Below are positions 18,943 to 27,654 of a stretch of 64,000 nt of DNA, in pieces. The stretch lies in NCBI RefSeq assembly GCF_041916735.1, contig NZ_JAYRYY010000012.1; one strand, written 5' to 3'. The translations under genes were made by a program, and so were the position numbers. How positions within the stretch are numbered: position 1 is the stretch's first letter; every line of letters begins with the position of its first letter. A model generated the notes under the pieces. The model was given only the letters and a program-made list of their open reading frames with translations, was not told where the DNA came from and searched no databases. The DNA comes from Zoogloea sp016790385. GTDB lineage: Bacteria > Pseudomonadota > Gammaproteobacteria > Burkholderiales > Rhodocyclaceae.

Positions 18943-21125
18943 CGGCAACTGAAAGCGCCCGCATACTCGTTGTGGACGATGATCCACTGACCCGCCTGAT
19001 GGCCTCTGAGGCCCTGCGCGAGGGAGGTTTTTCAACACTTGAGGCGGAAGACGGCGGGAAGGCCCTTGACCTGTTCGATGCCGCCTTGCCGGACCTCATC
19101 CTGCTTGACGTGATGATGCCGGGTTTGAGCGGCTTTGAGGTATGCCAGCAGATGCGCGCCCGGCGCAACGGTGCGCTGGTGCCGATCATCATGCTCACCG
19201 GCCTCGACGACGGTGATTCCGTGCAGCGCGCCTTCGACGCCGGTGCGACCGACTTCATATCGAAGCCGATCAACTGGACGCTGCTGCGCTTCCGCATCCG
19301 CTATGTCCTGCGCTCTGCCCAGGCGATGAAGGAGCTGACGCGGAGCAAGGAGAGTCTTTCCAACGCCCAGCGTATTGCCCGCCTCGGGAGCTGGGAATGG
19401 TCTGTCCAGGAAGATCGGGTCCAGCGTTCAGACCAGTATTACCGCTTGTTTGGCCAGGCCGCCAGTGTCTTCGGCGAGGGCATCGAGGCGGTGCTGGAGC
19501 ATGTCTATCTGCCGGATCGAATTCTCGTCGCCGCCGCCATCCAGGGCGCGCGCGGTGGCGCGGGCTATCAACTCACTTACCGGGTTGTGTGGCCCGACGG
19601 GCGGGTGCGCACGGTCGTCGAGACCGTGGAGCCCGGGGATTCAAGCGAGGGCGCGGCCGGCTTGGTGATGGAGGGGAGTGTTCAGGACATCACCGATCAG
19701 GTGGATGCCCAGCGACGCATCCGGCAACTGGCCTACTACGATCACCTCACCGGCCTGCCCAACCGGGAGTTCTTTCGCGAGAACCTTCTCGGCGTTGCCG
19801 TGCGCTGCCTGCGCAACGATTGCCGCTGTGCGGTGATGGTCGTCGATATCGATCGTTTTGCGCGGATCAACGACAGCCTCGGCCCAGAACGGGGAGATCA
19901 GGTGCTTCAGGTGATCGGCCACCGTCTGCGGGAAAGCATGGGGGACCGGGCGCCTGCGGAGCCCGCGGGGGGCGGTGCCTTGCCCTGCTTCAAGGTGGCG
20001 CGCCTTGCCGCTGATGAATTTGGCATCCTGATGCCCGACGTTGGTGATCTGGGGGAGGTCTTGGAGGTCGCCCACCGATTGCTGGGCGTCGTCCGGGCGC
20101 CCATCCATGTGCCGGGGCAGGACATCACGCTGTCCGCACGTATCGGGCTTGCAGTCATGCCCGATCATACCGGCGACGCCGATGCCCTCCTGAAGGCGGC
20201 GGAAACGGCCCTCAACCGGGCCAAGCGCACCAATGGCGAACCGGTCGCGCTGTTTTCGGAAGAGATGAAGGTCGCCGCCTTCCTGCGCTTCACCCTCGAA
20301 GGTGAGTTGCGGCGGGCGATCGGTGATCACGAGTTGCGGGTTGTCTATCAGCCCATCGTCGATGCGGTGACCGGCACCATCGTCAAGGCCGAGGCGCTGG
20401 TACGCTGGCCTCACATGGGGCGCGGGCCGGTGCCGCCGCCCGAGTTCATCTCCCTGGCCGAAGAGACCGGCATGATCGTTCCCCTGAGCCGGGCGGTTTT
20501 TGAAAGGGTCTGCGCCGACATCGCCGAACTGGAGGCTTTCGTGCGGCCGGGGTTTCGGATCAGCGTCAATCTCTCGGGCGTCAACTTCATGGACGCGCAG
20601 CTGATCCCGACCGTGCGGGACGAATTGGCCAAGGCCGGCATCCCGGCTTCGCGCATCGAATTCGAACTCACGGAAACGGTGCTGATGCGCGATCTGGATT
20701 ACGCCACCGGGATCCTTGCCCAGTTGCGGGAGATGGGCGTCCGGGTGGCGGTGGACGATTTCGGTACCGGATACTCGTCGTTGGCCTACCTGCGCCGACT
20801 GGCTGTCGATACCCTGAAGATCGACCGCTCTTTCGTCAGCGAGCTGGACGACGGTCAAGGCATCGCCATTGTCGAGGCGGTGATCGGGCTGGCGCACAGC
20901 CTCGGCCTTGAAGTGGTGGCCGAGGGCGTCGAAACCCTCTCCCAGTTGTCCGCCTTGCACCAGCGTGGCTGCAACCTGATCCAGGGCTATCTTTTTGCAC
21001 GGCCCATGTCGATCAAGATGCTTACCCAGGCCTTGCAGAGCGGCATCCGCATGCCCAAAGGTCTGCCCCTTGCCGTAGTCCGGAAGGATGAAGGCATGGC
21101 TCAGGGGGCCCTGAGCGGCCCATAG
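18939..21125 (+). CDS. Response regulator REC-PAS-GGDEF-EAL, likely c-di-GMP phosphodiesterase
   Basis: The 728 residues hold a receiver domain (about 5-125; VVDDDP, LLDVMMPGLSG with the phospho-acceptor Asp, FISKPI), a PAS domain (about 145-255), GGDEF (about 265-425) and EAL (about 440-710). The GGDEF motif is replaced by AADEF, so cyclase activity is unlikely. The EAL domain keeps its key residues: EALVRWP, VNLSGVNF, ELTETVLM, DDFGTGYSS, DTLKIDRSF, VAEGVET. It should therefore hydrolyse c-di-GMP when its receiver is phosphorylated, most likely by the hybrid kinase upstream, with which it overlaps by ATGA. The degenerate GGDEF may bind GTP as a regulatory site, as in some known proteins. 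It is the last gene of the operon. Confidence 0.9.
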
Positions 21126-21221
21126 TGCCTGCCCCCTTCCCAGGTCCGCCTCGTCGCCGGTGGCGGAAGGGCATGCCCGGCGTGATCCGTGGCAGCGCCC
21201 AGGCCCGGGGCCGCAAGGCGG

Positions 21222-22514
21222 TCAGGCGCTGCGGGGTTGCGGGCGGATGGCAATGGACAGGCGATGTCCTTCGGAGGCTTCCAGCTCCCGCAGTTGTCGG
21301 ATCAGGCTTTCGTCCAGCACGAAGTCGGCGGCGAGCAGCATCACCCCGTCCCGCGTGACCAGATCGCGCGCCAGAACCATTCCCGGCTTCAGGGACGACG
21401 GGCTGAGTTCGTTGCCCGCGCTGGCCGCGGTTTCCGTTGCTCCCAGCACCTCCACCAGGGCATCCACCACCTGGGGGCAGTAACGCTTGCCCCGGTTCTG
21501 CTGGATGAAGGCAACGGCCTCCTCCTGTTTCAGCTTGCGGGGCGACAGGGTGCCGATCTGCAAGGCATCAAAGTCGTTGGCAACGGCCAGCACCCGGGCC
21601 CCGAAGGGAATACCCAGGCCGGAAAGACGGTCGGGATAGCCCTGGCCGTCCCAGCGCTCGTGGTGTCCACGAACGAATGTGCCGGCTTTGCGCAGGGTCT
21701 CCAGGCCCATCAGGGCGGCCTGACCGGTGACGGGGTGCTTGCGTAGCTGGCCCAGTTCGTCGCCGCTCATGTGTGAAACCGGTTTGGACAGCAGCTCGTC
21801 GGGAAGACCGATCTTCCCCACGTCGTGGAGCAAGCCGGCCAACATCACGTCCTGGGCTTCGGCGGGGGGAAAGTTGAGCTTGTGGGCGATCTTGCGGGCC
21901 AGGTCCGCGACCCGGCGGGAGTGGCCTGAACTGACGCCTTCGCGCAGTTCAATGAGGTTTGAAAACACTCTTATGGAGGTCAGGAAGCTCTGTTTGAGCT
22001 TCTCGTGGGCGATCTTCAGCTCGCCGGTGCGGGCCTCGACCTTTTCTTCAAGGCTGGCGTTGAGCGACTTGAGTTCTTCGTTCTGGCTGCGGGTGAGCGC
22101 TTCGAGGCGGGCTTTTTCACGTTCAAGGGCTTTGCGCTCAAGGGCTTCGCGTACCGTCAGCACCACGTCCTGGTCGTTCCAGGGTTTGGAGATGTAGCGC
22201 GCGATCTGGCCGGCGTTGATGGCGGCCACGGTGGATTCCATGTCGGCGTAGCCGGTAAGGAGCAGACGCACCGTGTCCGGGTGGCGGCGGCGGGCCTCGG
22301 CCAGGAAGGTGGCGCCGTCCATCCCAGGCATGCGCATGTCGGAGATGATCAGGTCCACGTGTTCGCGGCTCAGGATCTCCAGCCCTTCGGCGCCGCCTCC
22401 GGCGACCAGGACGTTATAGCCGTGGGGGCGAAACAGGCGCCGCAGGGATGACAGGATGTTCGCTTCATCGTCGACGCACAGCAGGGTGAAACTCTCTTCG
22501 GTGGATGTACTCAT
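21222..22514 (-). CDS. Response regulator with HD-GYP phosphodiesterase domain
   Basis: The 430-residue protein has a receiver domain (about 8-125: LLCVDDEANILSSLRR, IISDMRMPGMDG, YISKPW), a coiled-coil linker, and an HD-GYP domain (about 185-365) with the metal-binding HD in LLHDVGKIGLPD, the RGHHERWDGQGYP signature and AVANDFDAL. HD-GYP enzymes cut c-di-GMP to pGpG or GMP. The C-terminal about 60 residues (LKPGMVLARDLVTRDGVMLL) form a small domain seen after many HD-GYP units and related in style to the 104-residue protein at 25156. Its start overlaps the stop of the PAS kinase gene (ATGA), which is probably its phosphodonor. It is the last gene of the five-gene unit. Confidence 0.92.
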   Translation of the reverse strand: MSTSTEESFTLLCVDDEANILSSLRRLFRPHGYNVLVAGGGAEGLEILSREHVDLIISDMRMPGMDGATFLAEARRRHPDTVRLLLTGYADMESTVAAINAGQIARYISKPWNDQDVVLTVREALERKALEREKARLEALTRSQNEELKSLNASLEEKVEARTGELKIAHEKLKQSFLTSIRVFSNLIELREGVSSGHSRRVADLARKIAHKLNFPPAEAQDVMLAGLLHDVGKIGLPDELLSKPVSHMSGDELGQLRKHPVTGQAALMGLETLRKAGTFVRGHHERWDGQGYPDRLSGLGIPFGARVLAVANDFDALQIGTLSPRKLKQEEAVAFIQQNRGKRYCPQVVDALVEVLGATETAASAGNELSPSSLKPGMVLARDLVTRDGVMLLAADFVLDESLIRQLRELEASEGHRLSIAIRPQPRSA

Positions 22515-24322
22515 TCTCGGGCTCCGGCTGATGCCTCCTGATGAACGGGAAGGGTGATGCGAAAGCGCGTTCCCGTCCCGGCGGTGCTGCTTACGCTGAT
22601 GTTGCCGCAGTGCTTCTTGACAATGCCATAGGATAGGGAGAGCCCCAGTCCCGTCCCCTTGCCAATGGGCTTGGTGGTGAAGAAGGGGTCAAATACTTTG
22701 TCGAGGACATCGGCGGGGATGCCCTGGCCGTCATCGGCAACTTCTATCCAGACGCACTCGCCACTCCGGCCGGTACGCACGGTGATGGTGCCGCGCCGGC
22801 CGTCGGGCATGGCCTGGGCCGCATTGACAAAGAGGTTCATGAACACCTGATTGAGTTGGGAGGGCAGGCATTCCACCAGGGGCAGCTCGCCATACTCGCG
22901 GATCACGTCGGCCCGGTACTTGATTTCATTGCTGGCGATGTTGAGGGTGCTGTCCAGGCCGTGGTGCAGATCGGAGGCTTGCCAATCCTGGTTTGTTTCT
23001 GCGCGGGAGAAATCGCGCAGGTCCTGGACGATCTGGCGTACCCGGTTGGTACCCTCTTCGGATTCGCCGAGCAGCTGGTGGATGTCCTCGCGCAGGTAAT
23101 CGAAGTCGGCGGCCTTCTTGGCCGCCTCGATCCGGTTCCGGAGCTCAGCGGGGAGGGCGGATTCACCCTCTTCATAACGGCTCACCACATCCAGCAATTG
23201 CTCCACGTAGCCCTTCAGACTACGGATGTTCGAGTTGACATAGCCGATGGGATTATTGATCTCGTGGGCCACGCCGGCCGCAAGCTGGCCTATGGAGGCC
23301 ATCTTCTCGGACTGCACAAGTTGCTGGCGGGTGTCCTGAAGGCGCAGGTTGAGGTCGGTGAGTTCGGTATTGCGCTTGAGCAGTTCCTCTTCCGTCCGCT
23401 CCCGGCGTGCGATGTCTTCCTCCAGGCTGGCCTTGGCGCGCTGAAGCTGCTCGGTGCGGCGCGCCACCTTGGCTTCCAGGTCGGCATGCATGCGCAGGAG
23501 TTCCATCTCGGCCGATTTGCGCTCGGAGATGTCCTGAAGCGTTTCGATGGCGCCGATGACTTCGCCAAGGGCATTACGCAGCGGGGCGGCGGTGAAGTAC
23601 AGCCAGCGCCCTTTTTCACCCATCTGGGGAAAGAAGTCCTCAGCTTCGTAGGCTCCAACAATGGCCGGAGAGCGGCGGAGCTTCTTGCCGCCGTACAGTT
23701 TGAGCATGTCCTCAATCTGCCCCGACACAATCAGATCGGCCATGATCGGCCGCCGCTCGGGGTAGAAGGCCGTCCACTGATTGCAGGTTCCGATCACATC
23801 GCTGGCTTTCAGTCCGATCACTTGTTCGCAGGCCCGGTTCCAGTGGGTGACGACGTGACGGGCGTTGATGACAAGGGTCGGGACGGGGTCGGCGTCGATG
23901 ATCTGGGTCAGCAGCTGTTGGGCCTGCTTCTGCGCCGCCTCGGCGCGCTTGCGCTCGGTCACGTCGATGAAATTGCAGACTATCGTCCGCTTTCCCTGGA
24001 TTTCCTCATGGGATACCACCAGCTCGACCCAGCGCTCTTCGCTCGACTTGGTGAGCAGCAGGGTTTCGTAGCGTCCCACCGCGTGTTCGCCCTCCAGCCT
24101 GGCCAGCCCGCGTTCGCGGATGGTGTGGCCGACGCTGGGGGGATAGAAGGCCCAAAAATCCTTTTCGACGAGTTCCGCGGGGCTGAAGCCGCTCAACCGG
24201 GACATGGCCTTGTTGGCATACAGCACTTTGCCACCGCGGTGCAGGAGCAGGCCCGAACTGAGCGAATCGGCAAGGGGAAAGAGGCTGCCGGGTAATGTGT
24301 AGACGTGGGTAGGGGTTGCCAT
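22511..24322 (-). CDS. Cytoplasmic two-PAS sensor histidine kinase
   Basis: The 603-residue protein has no membrane segment. PAS 1 (about 15-130; GKVLYANKAMSRLSGFSPAEL) and PAS 2 (about 145-285; VINARHVVTHWNRACEQVIGL) precede a coiled coil (about 285-345) and a kinase core of the type in which His lies in GVAHEINNPIGYVNSN. The ATPase part has MNLFVNAAQAM, DDGQGIP, FDPFFTTKPIGKGTGLGL. Such soluble kinases sense internal cues such as redox or small ligands, but no cofactor can be named. It has no receiver of its own; two receiver proteins with very similar REC domains are encoded in the same operon (21222 and 25455), either of which could be the target. It starts 3 bases past the HDOD gene. Confidence 0.9.
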   Translation of the reverse strand: MATPTHVYTLPGSLFPLADSLSSGLLLHRGGKVLYANKAMSRLSGFSPAELVEKDFWAFYPPSVGHTIRERGLARLEGEHAVGRYETLLLTKSSEERWVELVVSHEEIQGKRTIVCNFIDVTERKRAEAAQKQAQQLLTQIIDADPVPTLVINARHVVTHWNRACEQVIGLKASDVIGTCNQWTAFYPERRPIMADLIVSGQIEDMLKLYGGKKLRRSPAIVGAYEAEDFFPQMGEKGRWLYFTAAPLRNALGEVIGAIETLQDISERKSAEMELLRMHADLEAKVARRTEQLQRAKASLEEDIARRERTEEELLKRNTELTDLNLRLQDTRQQLVQSEKMASIGQLAAGVAHEINNPIGYVNSNIRSLKGYVEQLLDVVSRYEEGESALPAELRNRIEAAKKAADFDYLREDIHQLLGESEEGTNRVRQIVQDLRDFSRAETNQDWQASDLHHGLDSTLNIASNEIKYRADVIREYGELPLVECLPSQLNQVFMNLFVNAAQAMPDGRRGTITVRTGRSGECVWIEVADDGQGIPADVLDKVFDPFFTTKPIGKGTGLGLSLSYGIVKKHCGNISVSSTAGTGTRFRITLPVHQEASAGARE

Positions 24323-24325
24323 GGT

Positions 24326-25159
24326 CTATCCCAGCAGGGGCTTGAAGCTGTCGAAGCCGGCCCGGGTTTCGGTAAGCACGCCGACGAGCGCTTCCCAGTC
24401 CAGGTTCAGCGCATCCACGGTGTCGGGGTCGAGGCGCGGTACTTGGTCGCTGTCTGCCTCATCCAGGTCAAGGGCGTGGGCAATTGCGTCCGCGTAGTGA
24501 ACAATGCCGGCCAGCCCGCCCGGAACACCCTGGGTGGGGTTGTGGTGCCAGGCCAGGGCATCGACGATTTCGGCGGGAAAGTTCCAGCGTCGGGCCAGCT
24601 CGGCACCGGCCGTGCTGTGATCGAAACCAAAATGCCGCTGCTCGGCCTCGGCCAGCGTGCAGTCCCGGGCCTGCGCATCGGCCAGCACGCTGCACAGTTC
24701 GTCGGGGTAGATCACCATCATGGCCAGACGGCCGATATCGTGGAGAAGTCCGGCGATGAAAAGCGGCTCTGGCGGGCGCTTGAGGGGGCGGGCGAGGGCG
24801 CGGGCCGCCACGGCAACGCCGAGAACGTGGCGCCAGAAGCGGGTGTGGCTGAAATCGGGGCAGTTTCCGGCTGGCAGCCCCGCGATGACCGCCGCGGCCA
24901 GCACAAGGGAGCGTACCGAGGACAGACCCAGCACGACGATGGCATCGTGGATGGAGCCGACCTGGGCCTGAAGCCCGTAGAAGGGTGAGTTGGCCACCCT
25001 CAGGACTCGGGCGGCGATGGCTTGATCCTGGGCAATGCGCCGGGCGAGCGCGTCGATGTCGGTATCGGCGCCGCTCATGGACTGCAAAACCTCCATGGCC
25101 ACGACCGGCATGGCCGGCAACTTTTGAACGTGGCTGACCATCTCCTGAAGGCGCGTCAT
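24326..25159 (-). CDS. HDOD-domain signalling protein
   Basis: The 277-residue protein is almost wholly an HDOD domain (about 8-215): LQEMVSHVQKLPAMPVVAMEVL, IAQDQAIAARVLRVANSPFYGL, SIHDAIVVLGLSSVRSLVLA, then FWRHVLGVAVAARAL and LLHDIGRLAM. HDOD domains resemble HD-GYP but usually lack activity and act as signal adaptors, often with kinases and c-di-GMP proteins. Here an HD pair is present in LLHDIGR, so loss of activity is not certain. The true start is at 25159 (MTRLQEMV), where ATGA overlaps the end of the preceding small gene; the frame is open far upstream but that part is unlike any HDOD protein. Confidence 0.88.
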   Translation of the reverse strand: MTRLQEMVSHVQKLPAMPVVAMEVLQSMSGADTDIDALARRIAQDQAIAARVLRVANSPFYGLQAQVGSIHDAIVVLGLSSVRSLVLAAAVIAGLPAGNCPDFSHTRFWRHVLGVAVAARALARPLKRPPEPLFIAGLLHDIGRLAMMVIYPDELCSVLADAQARDCTLAEAEQRHFGFDHSTAGAELARRWNFPAEIVDALAWHHNPTQGVPGGLAGIVHYADAIAHALDLDEADSDQVPRLDPDTVDALNLDWEALVGVLTETRAGFDSFKPLLG

Positions 25160-25470
25160 TTTCCGGCTTCCTGACGAAAAGCCAGCACGGCGTGCAGCAG
25201 GGCCTGGGAGCCGGGTTCGTGGGCGGTATGGCGGAACAGGTACATGACCCGTGCGCGGATGCGCTCCCGCCGGATGGCGAGTGCTTCCGGGTCTTCCCCG
25301 GGTACCACGACCACGCTGGCAATGCCTCTGCGTTGCAGACTGTCCAGGTGGGCTGCGGTGAGACTGAGACCTGCGGGCAGGAGGACGGCGCCCGAGGGGT
25401 CGATGACCGGGGCTGCCAGCACGGTGCCGGGGATCACCTCGGAGAGAGGGAGTGTCAGTGCGTCGTCCAT
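25156..25470 (-). CDS. Small protein related to the accessory domain of HD-GYP/PilZ-type regulators
   Basis: The 104 residues include PLSEVIPGTVLAAPVIDPSGAVLLPAGL, LDSLQRRGIASVVVVPGE and a helical C terminus. This layout (a short beta unit with GTVLAAPV and GAVLLPAG, then a helix) is common in small domains attached to HD-GYP and HDOD proteins, and a similar unit ends the HD-GYP regulator of this operon. No catalytic motif is seen. It overlaps the previous gene by 16 bases and the HDOD gene by ATGA, so it is cotranslated with both. It may be an adaptor for the HDOD or HD-GYP protein; this is inference. Confidence 0.7.
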   Translation of the reverse strand: MDDALTLPLSEVIPGTVLAAPVIDPSGAVLLPAGLSLTAAHLDSLQRRGIASVVVVPGEDPEALAIRRERIRARVMYLFRHTAHEPGSQALLHAVLAFRQEAGK

Positions 25471-27011
25471 GGCACGTCGGCGCGGCAGGTGAAGGTAAGC
25501 AGGCAACCCCGGCGCGGCGACTGGGCACCGAGGGGGTGGGCCTCGACCCGGAATAGGCGGGTGCCGCAGCGCAGCTCTGCCTGACCGCTGCCCGTCTGGA
25601 GCAGCGCCCGGAACTCCTCGGGAAGAACCTCGTCAGCCCCCAGCCCGAGCAGGGGCGCCTGGTCGGAAAAGAGATTTTCGGCGGCGCCATTGGAAAAGGC
25701 GATCATTCCATCAGGATCCACGCCGAGGACGGGCAGGGGCATCACCGCCAGAGCTTCCTGGGTCAGGCTGAGGGCCGCTTCGTCCAGGCCGAGGCGGCGC
25801 TCCCGGTCGGCCAGGACGGCGGTGAGACGCTCGTTGATACGTTCAAGCTCCTGGTTGGCGTGTTGCAGCTCGGCGGCCAGACGCTGGTTCTCGTCCGACA
25901 TGGCCTTGCGCCGGAAGGCCTCCTCGATGTTGGCTCGCAGCATCGCATCGTCCCACGGCTTGGTCAGGAACTTGTAAATGGCCCCTTCGTTGATCGCATC
26001 GGTGACCGACTGGAGATCGGTGTAGCCGGACAGCACCAGGCGCACGGTATCCGGGTGCATGTCCTTGGCCTTGTGCAGAAACTCCACCCCCGTCATGGCG
26101 GGCATGCGCTGGTCGGAGACGATCACATCCACTTGGTTGGACGCCAGTACTTCGAGGCCCTGCTTTCCGCTGGTGGCCGTCAGGATGGTGTAGCCGTCGC
26201 GGCGCAGAAGCCGCCGCAGCGACGACAGGATGTTCTCTTCATCGTCCACCAGCAGCAGTGTCCGCTCGAGCGTCGGGCCGCGGACCAGGCTTGCGTCCAT
26301 GGGCTCATCCCTCGCCAGTAAAGCCTCGAAGGCCTCGGGGGCAATACCGTCCGAAAGCAGGGGCCCCTGGAGGTAGTCGCAACCGCAGGCTTGCATCACC
26401 GAAGCCGAGTGGGGGCTGACGATGCCATCGGCGCAGACTTTAAGGTTCATGTTATGGGCCCGGGTGACCAGTGCCCGGACAATGGCGACGCCTTCGGGCG
26501 CGGTCGTGAGGTCCTGGACCAGCCCTGCCGGCACTTCAATGCTGTCCACCGGCAGGCGACCCATCCAGGCGAGAAGCGCGTTGGTGTGGCTGGCGACACT
26601 GATGATGAAGCGGATGCCGCAGGCCTTGAGATGCCGGAGGGCGGCAGCGCACGTGTCGGGGATTTCACTCTGGCCGGTGATGATGTTGAGTTCGAGGCAT
26701 CCCGGTTCAAGGCGCGATGTCAGCAGAACGTTGTTGAGGGAGACGGCAAAGTCGGGATCGCAGAGGGCTTCGATGCGGGCGCCCGCGCTCAGGGTCAGGC
26801 GCCGTCCGCATGTCGAATTCCAGGCGCCTGCCCGTTGGCAGCCGTGCAGCAAGAGCGCGAGACCCGTGGCGTCGGCACGCTCGATGATTACATCTTCCTG
26901 GGGTGTGGCCAGGTGGAGCGTCGCCCCGACAAGCTGGCCGTTCCGGCTGTCGAAACGGGGCTGGTACAAGAGCGGTGGCGCGGCGGTGGTGGCATGGTCG
27001 GGGCTGTCCAT
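25455..27011 (-). CDS. Degenerate-EAL, REC and PAS fusion protein
   Basis: The 518-residue protein starts with an EAL-like domain (about 15-240; YQPRFDSRNGQLVGATLH at its start, DYLQGPLLS near its end). None of the catalytic residues is kept: EAL is ATL, the Asn strand reads VSLNN, the ELTE-type motif reads ELNIITG, the DDFGTGYSS block is lost, and VAEGVET reads VCADGIVS. A complete receiver domain follows (LLVDDEENILSSLRR, IVSDQRMPAMTG, FLTKPWDD), then a coiled coil and a PAS-like segment (VDPDGMIAFSNGAAENLF). It probably binds c-di-GMP or another protein without cutting it. It is the first gene of the unit, with ribosome site GGAGA before the ATG at 27011. Confidence 0.82.
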   Translation of the reverse strand: MDSPDHATTAAPPLLYQPRFDSRNGQLVGATLHLATPQEDVIIERADATGLALLLHGCQRAGAWNSTCGRRLTLSAGARIEALCDPDFAVSLNNVLLTSRLEPGCLELNIITGQSEIPDTCAAALRHLKACGIRFIISVASHTNALLAWMGRLPVDSIEVPAGLVQDLTTAPEGVAIVRALVTRAHNMNLKVCADGIVSPHSASVMQACGCDYLQGPLLSDGIAPEAFEALLARDEPMDASLVRGPTLERTLLLVDDEENILSSLRRLLRRDGYTILTATSGKQGLEVLASNQVDVIVSDQRMPAMTGVEFLHKAKDMHPDTVRLVLSGYTDLQSVTDAINEGAIYKFLTKPWDDAMLRANIEEAFRRKAMSDENQRLAAELQHANQELERINERLTAVLADRERRLGLDEAALSLTQEALAVMPLPVLGVDPDGMIAFSNGAAENLFSDQAPLLGLGADEVLPEEFRALLQTGSGQAELRCGTRLFRVEAHPLGAQSPRRGCLLTFTCRADVPWTTH

Positions 27012-27199
27012 CTGATCTCCAGGCGCGAGGCTGCTTGCGGCAGGCGACGGGATGGGGAGGTGACAACACGCCAGCCCATCACGGTCTGTCGCAGCGGATA
27101 TCGGCCAGGAGGGGGTTGGCTTGAGGAAATACTTCACGTCCCCGCCTGATCCGGCGGAGCAGCGGGCAAGCGGAGCCCGGGCAGAGTAAAATCGCGCCC

Positions 27200-27604
27200 A
27201 TGCCCAGCCACGCGTCCCATTTCCCCGTCCTTTCCTTTGTCGCCATCGGCCTTGGCGCCGCCTTTGGCGCCTGGTTGCGCTGGTGGCTGGGTCTGCGCCT
27301 TAATCCGGTGTTGTCGCAGATGCCGCTGGGCACGCTGGCGGCAAACCTGCTCGGAGGCTATCTGGTGGGGGCGGCCGTGGCCGTCTTCGCCCTTCGCCCC
27401 GACTTGCCCCCTGAAGTGCGCCTGTTTGTCGTAACTGGCTTTCTTGGTGGCCTCACCACGTTTTCGTCGTTCTCGGCCGAGGTTGTACACCTCATCGATA
27501 CCGCCCGTTATGGGTGGGCGGCGGGCGCGGCAGCCCTGCACCTGTTCGGTTCCCTGTCGATGACGGCGCTTGGGATGTGGACCGTGTACAGCCTGCGCGC
27601 CTGA
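27200..27604 (+). CDS. crcB: Fluoride ion channel CrcB
   Basis: CrcB (Fluc) is a small dual-topology membrane channel that lets fluoride leave the cell. The 134-residue protein has four membrane helices and the family motifs GAAFGAWLRWWLG, LGTLAANLLGGYLVG (with the conserved Asn) and GFLGGLTTFSSFS (with the Phe-box and Ser/Thr residues). It is a single copy here, so it would form a homodimer. The gap to the divergent signalling operon is 188 bases; a TAAAAT box ends only 7 bases before the ATG, and no fluoride riboswitch pattern is recognised in the short leader. Confidence 0.93.
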   Translation: MPSHASHFPVLSFVAIGLGAAFGAWLRWWLGLRLNPVLSQMPLGTLAANLLGGYLVGAAVAVFALRPDLPPEVRLFVVTGFLGGLTTFSSFSAEVVHLIDTARYGWAAGAAALHLFGSLSMTALGMWTVYSLRA

Positions 27605-27654
27605 TCGACCGATCCTCGTCCCCCCACCGATTTCCCGCTTCCGCTGCAATCCCG

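Noticed and set aside
19641..20960. 439-codon minus-strand frame opposite the REC-GGDEF-EAL gene
   Set aside because: Shadow frame without motifs.
27079..27199. Fluoride riboswitch before crcB
   Set aside because: The leader is very short and the conserved GGNGATGG...CC pattern of the crcB motif is not found.
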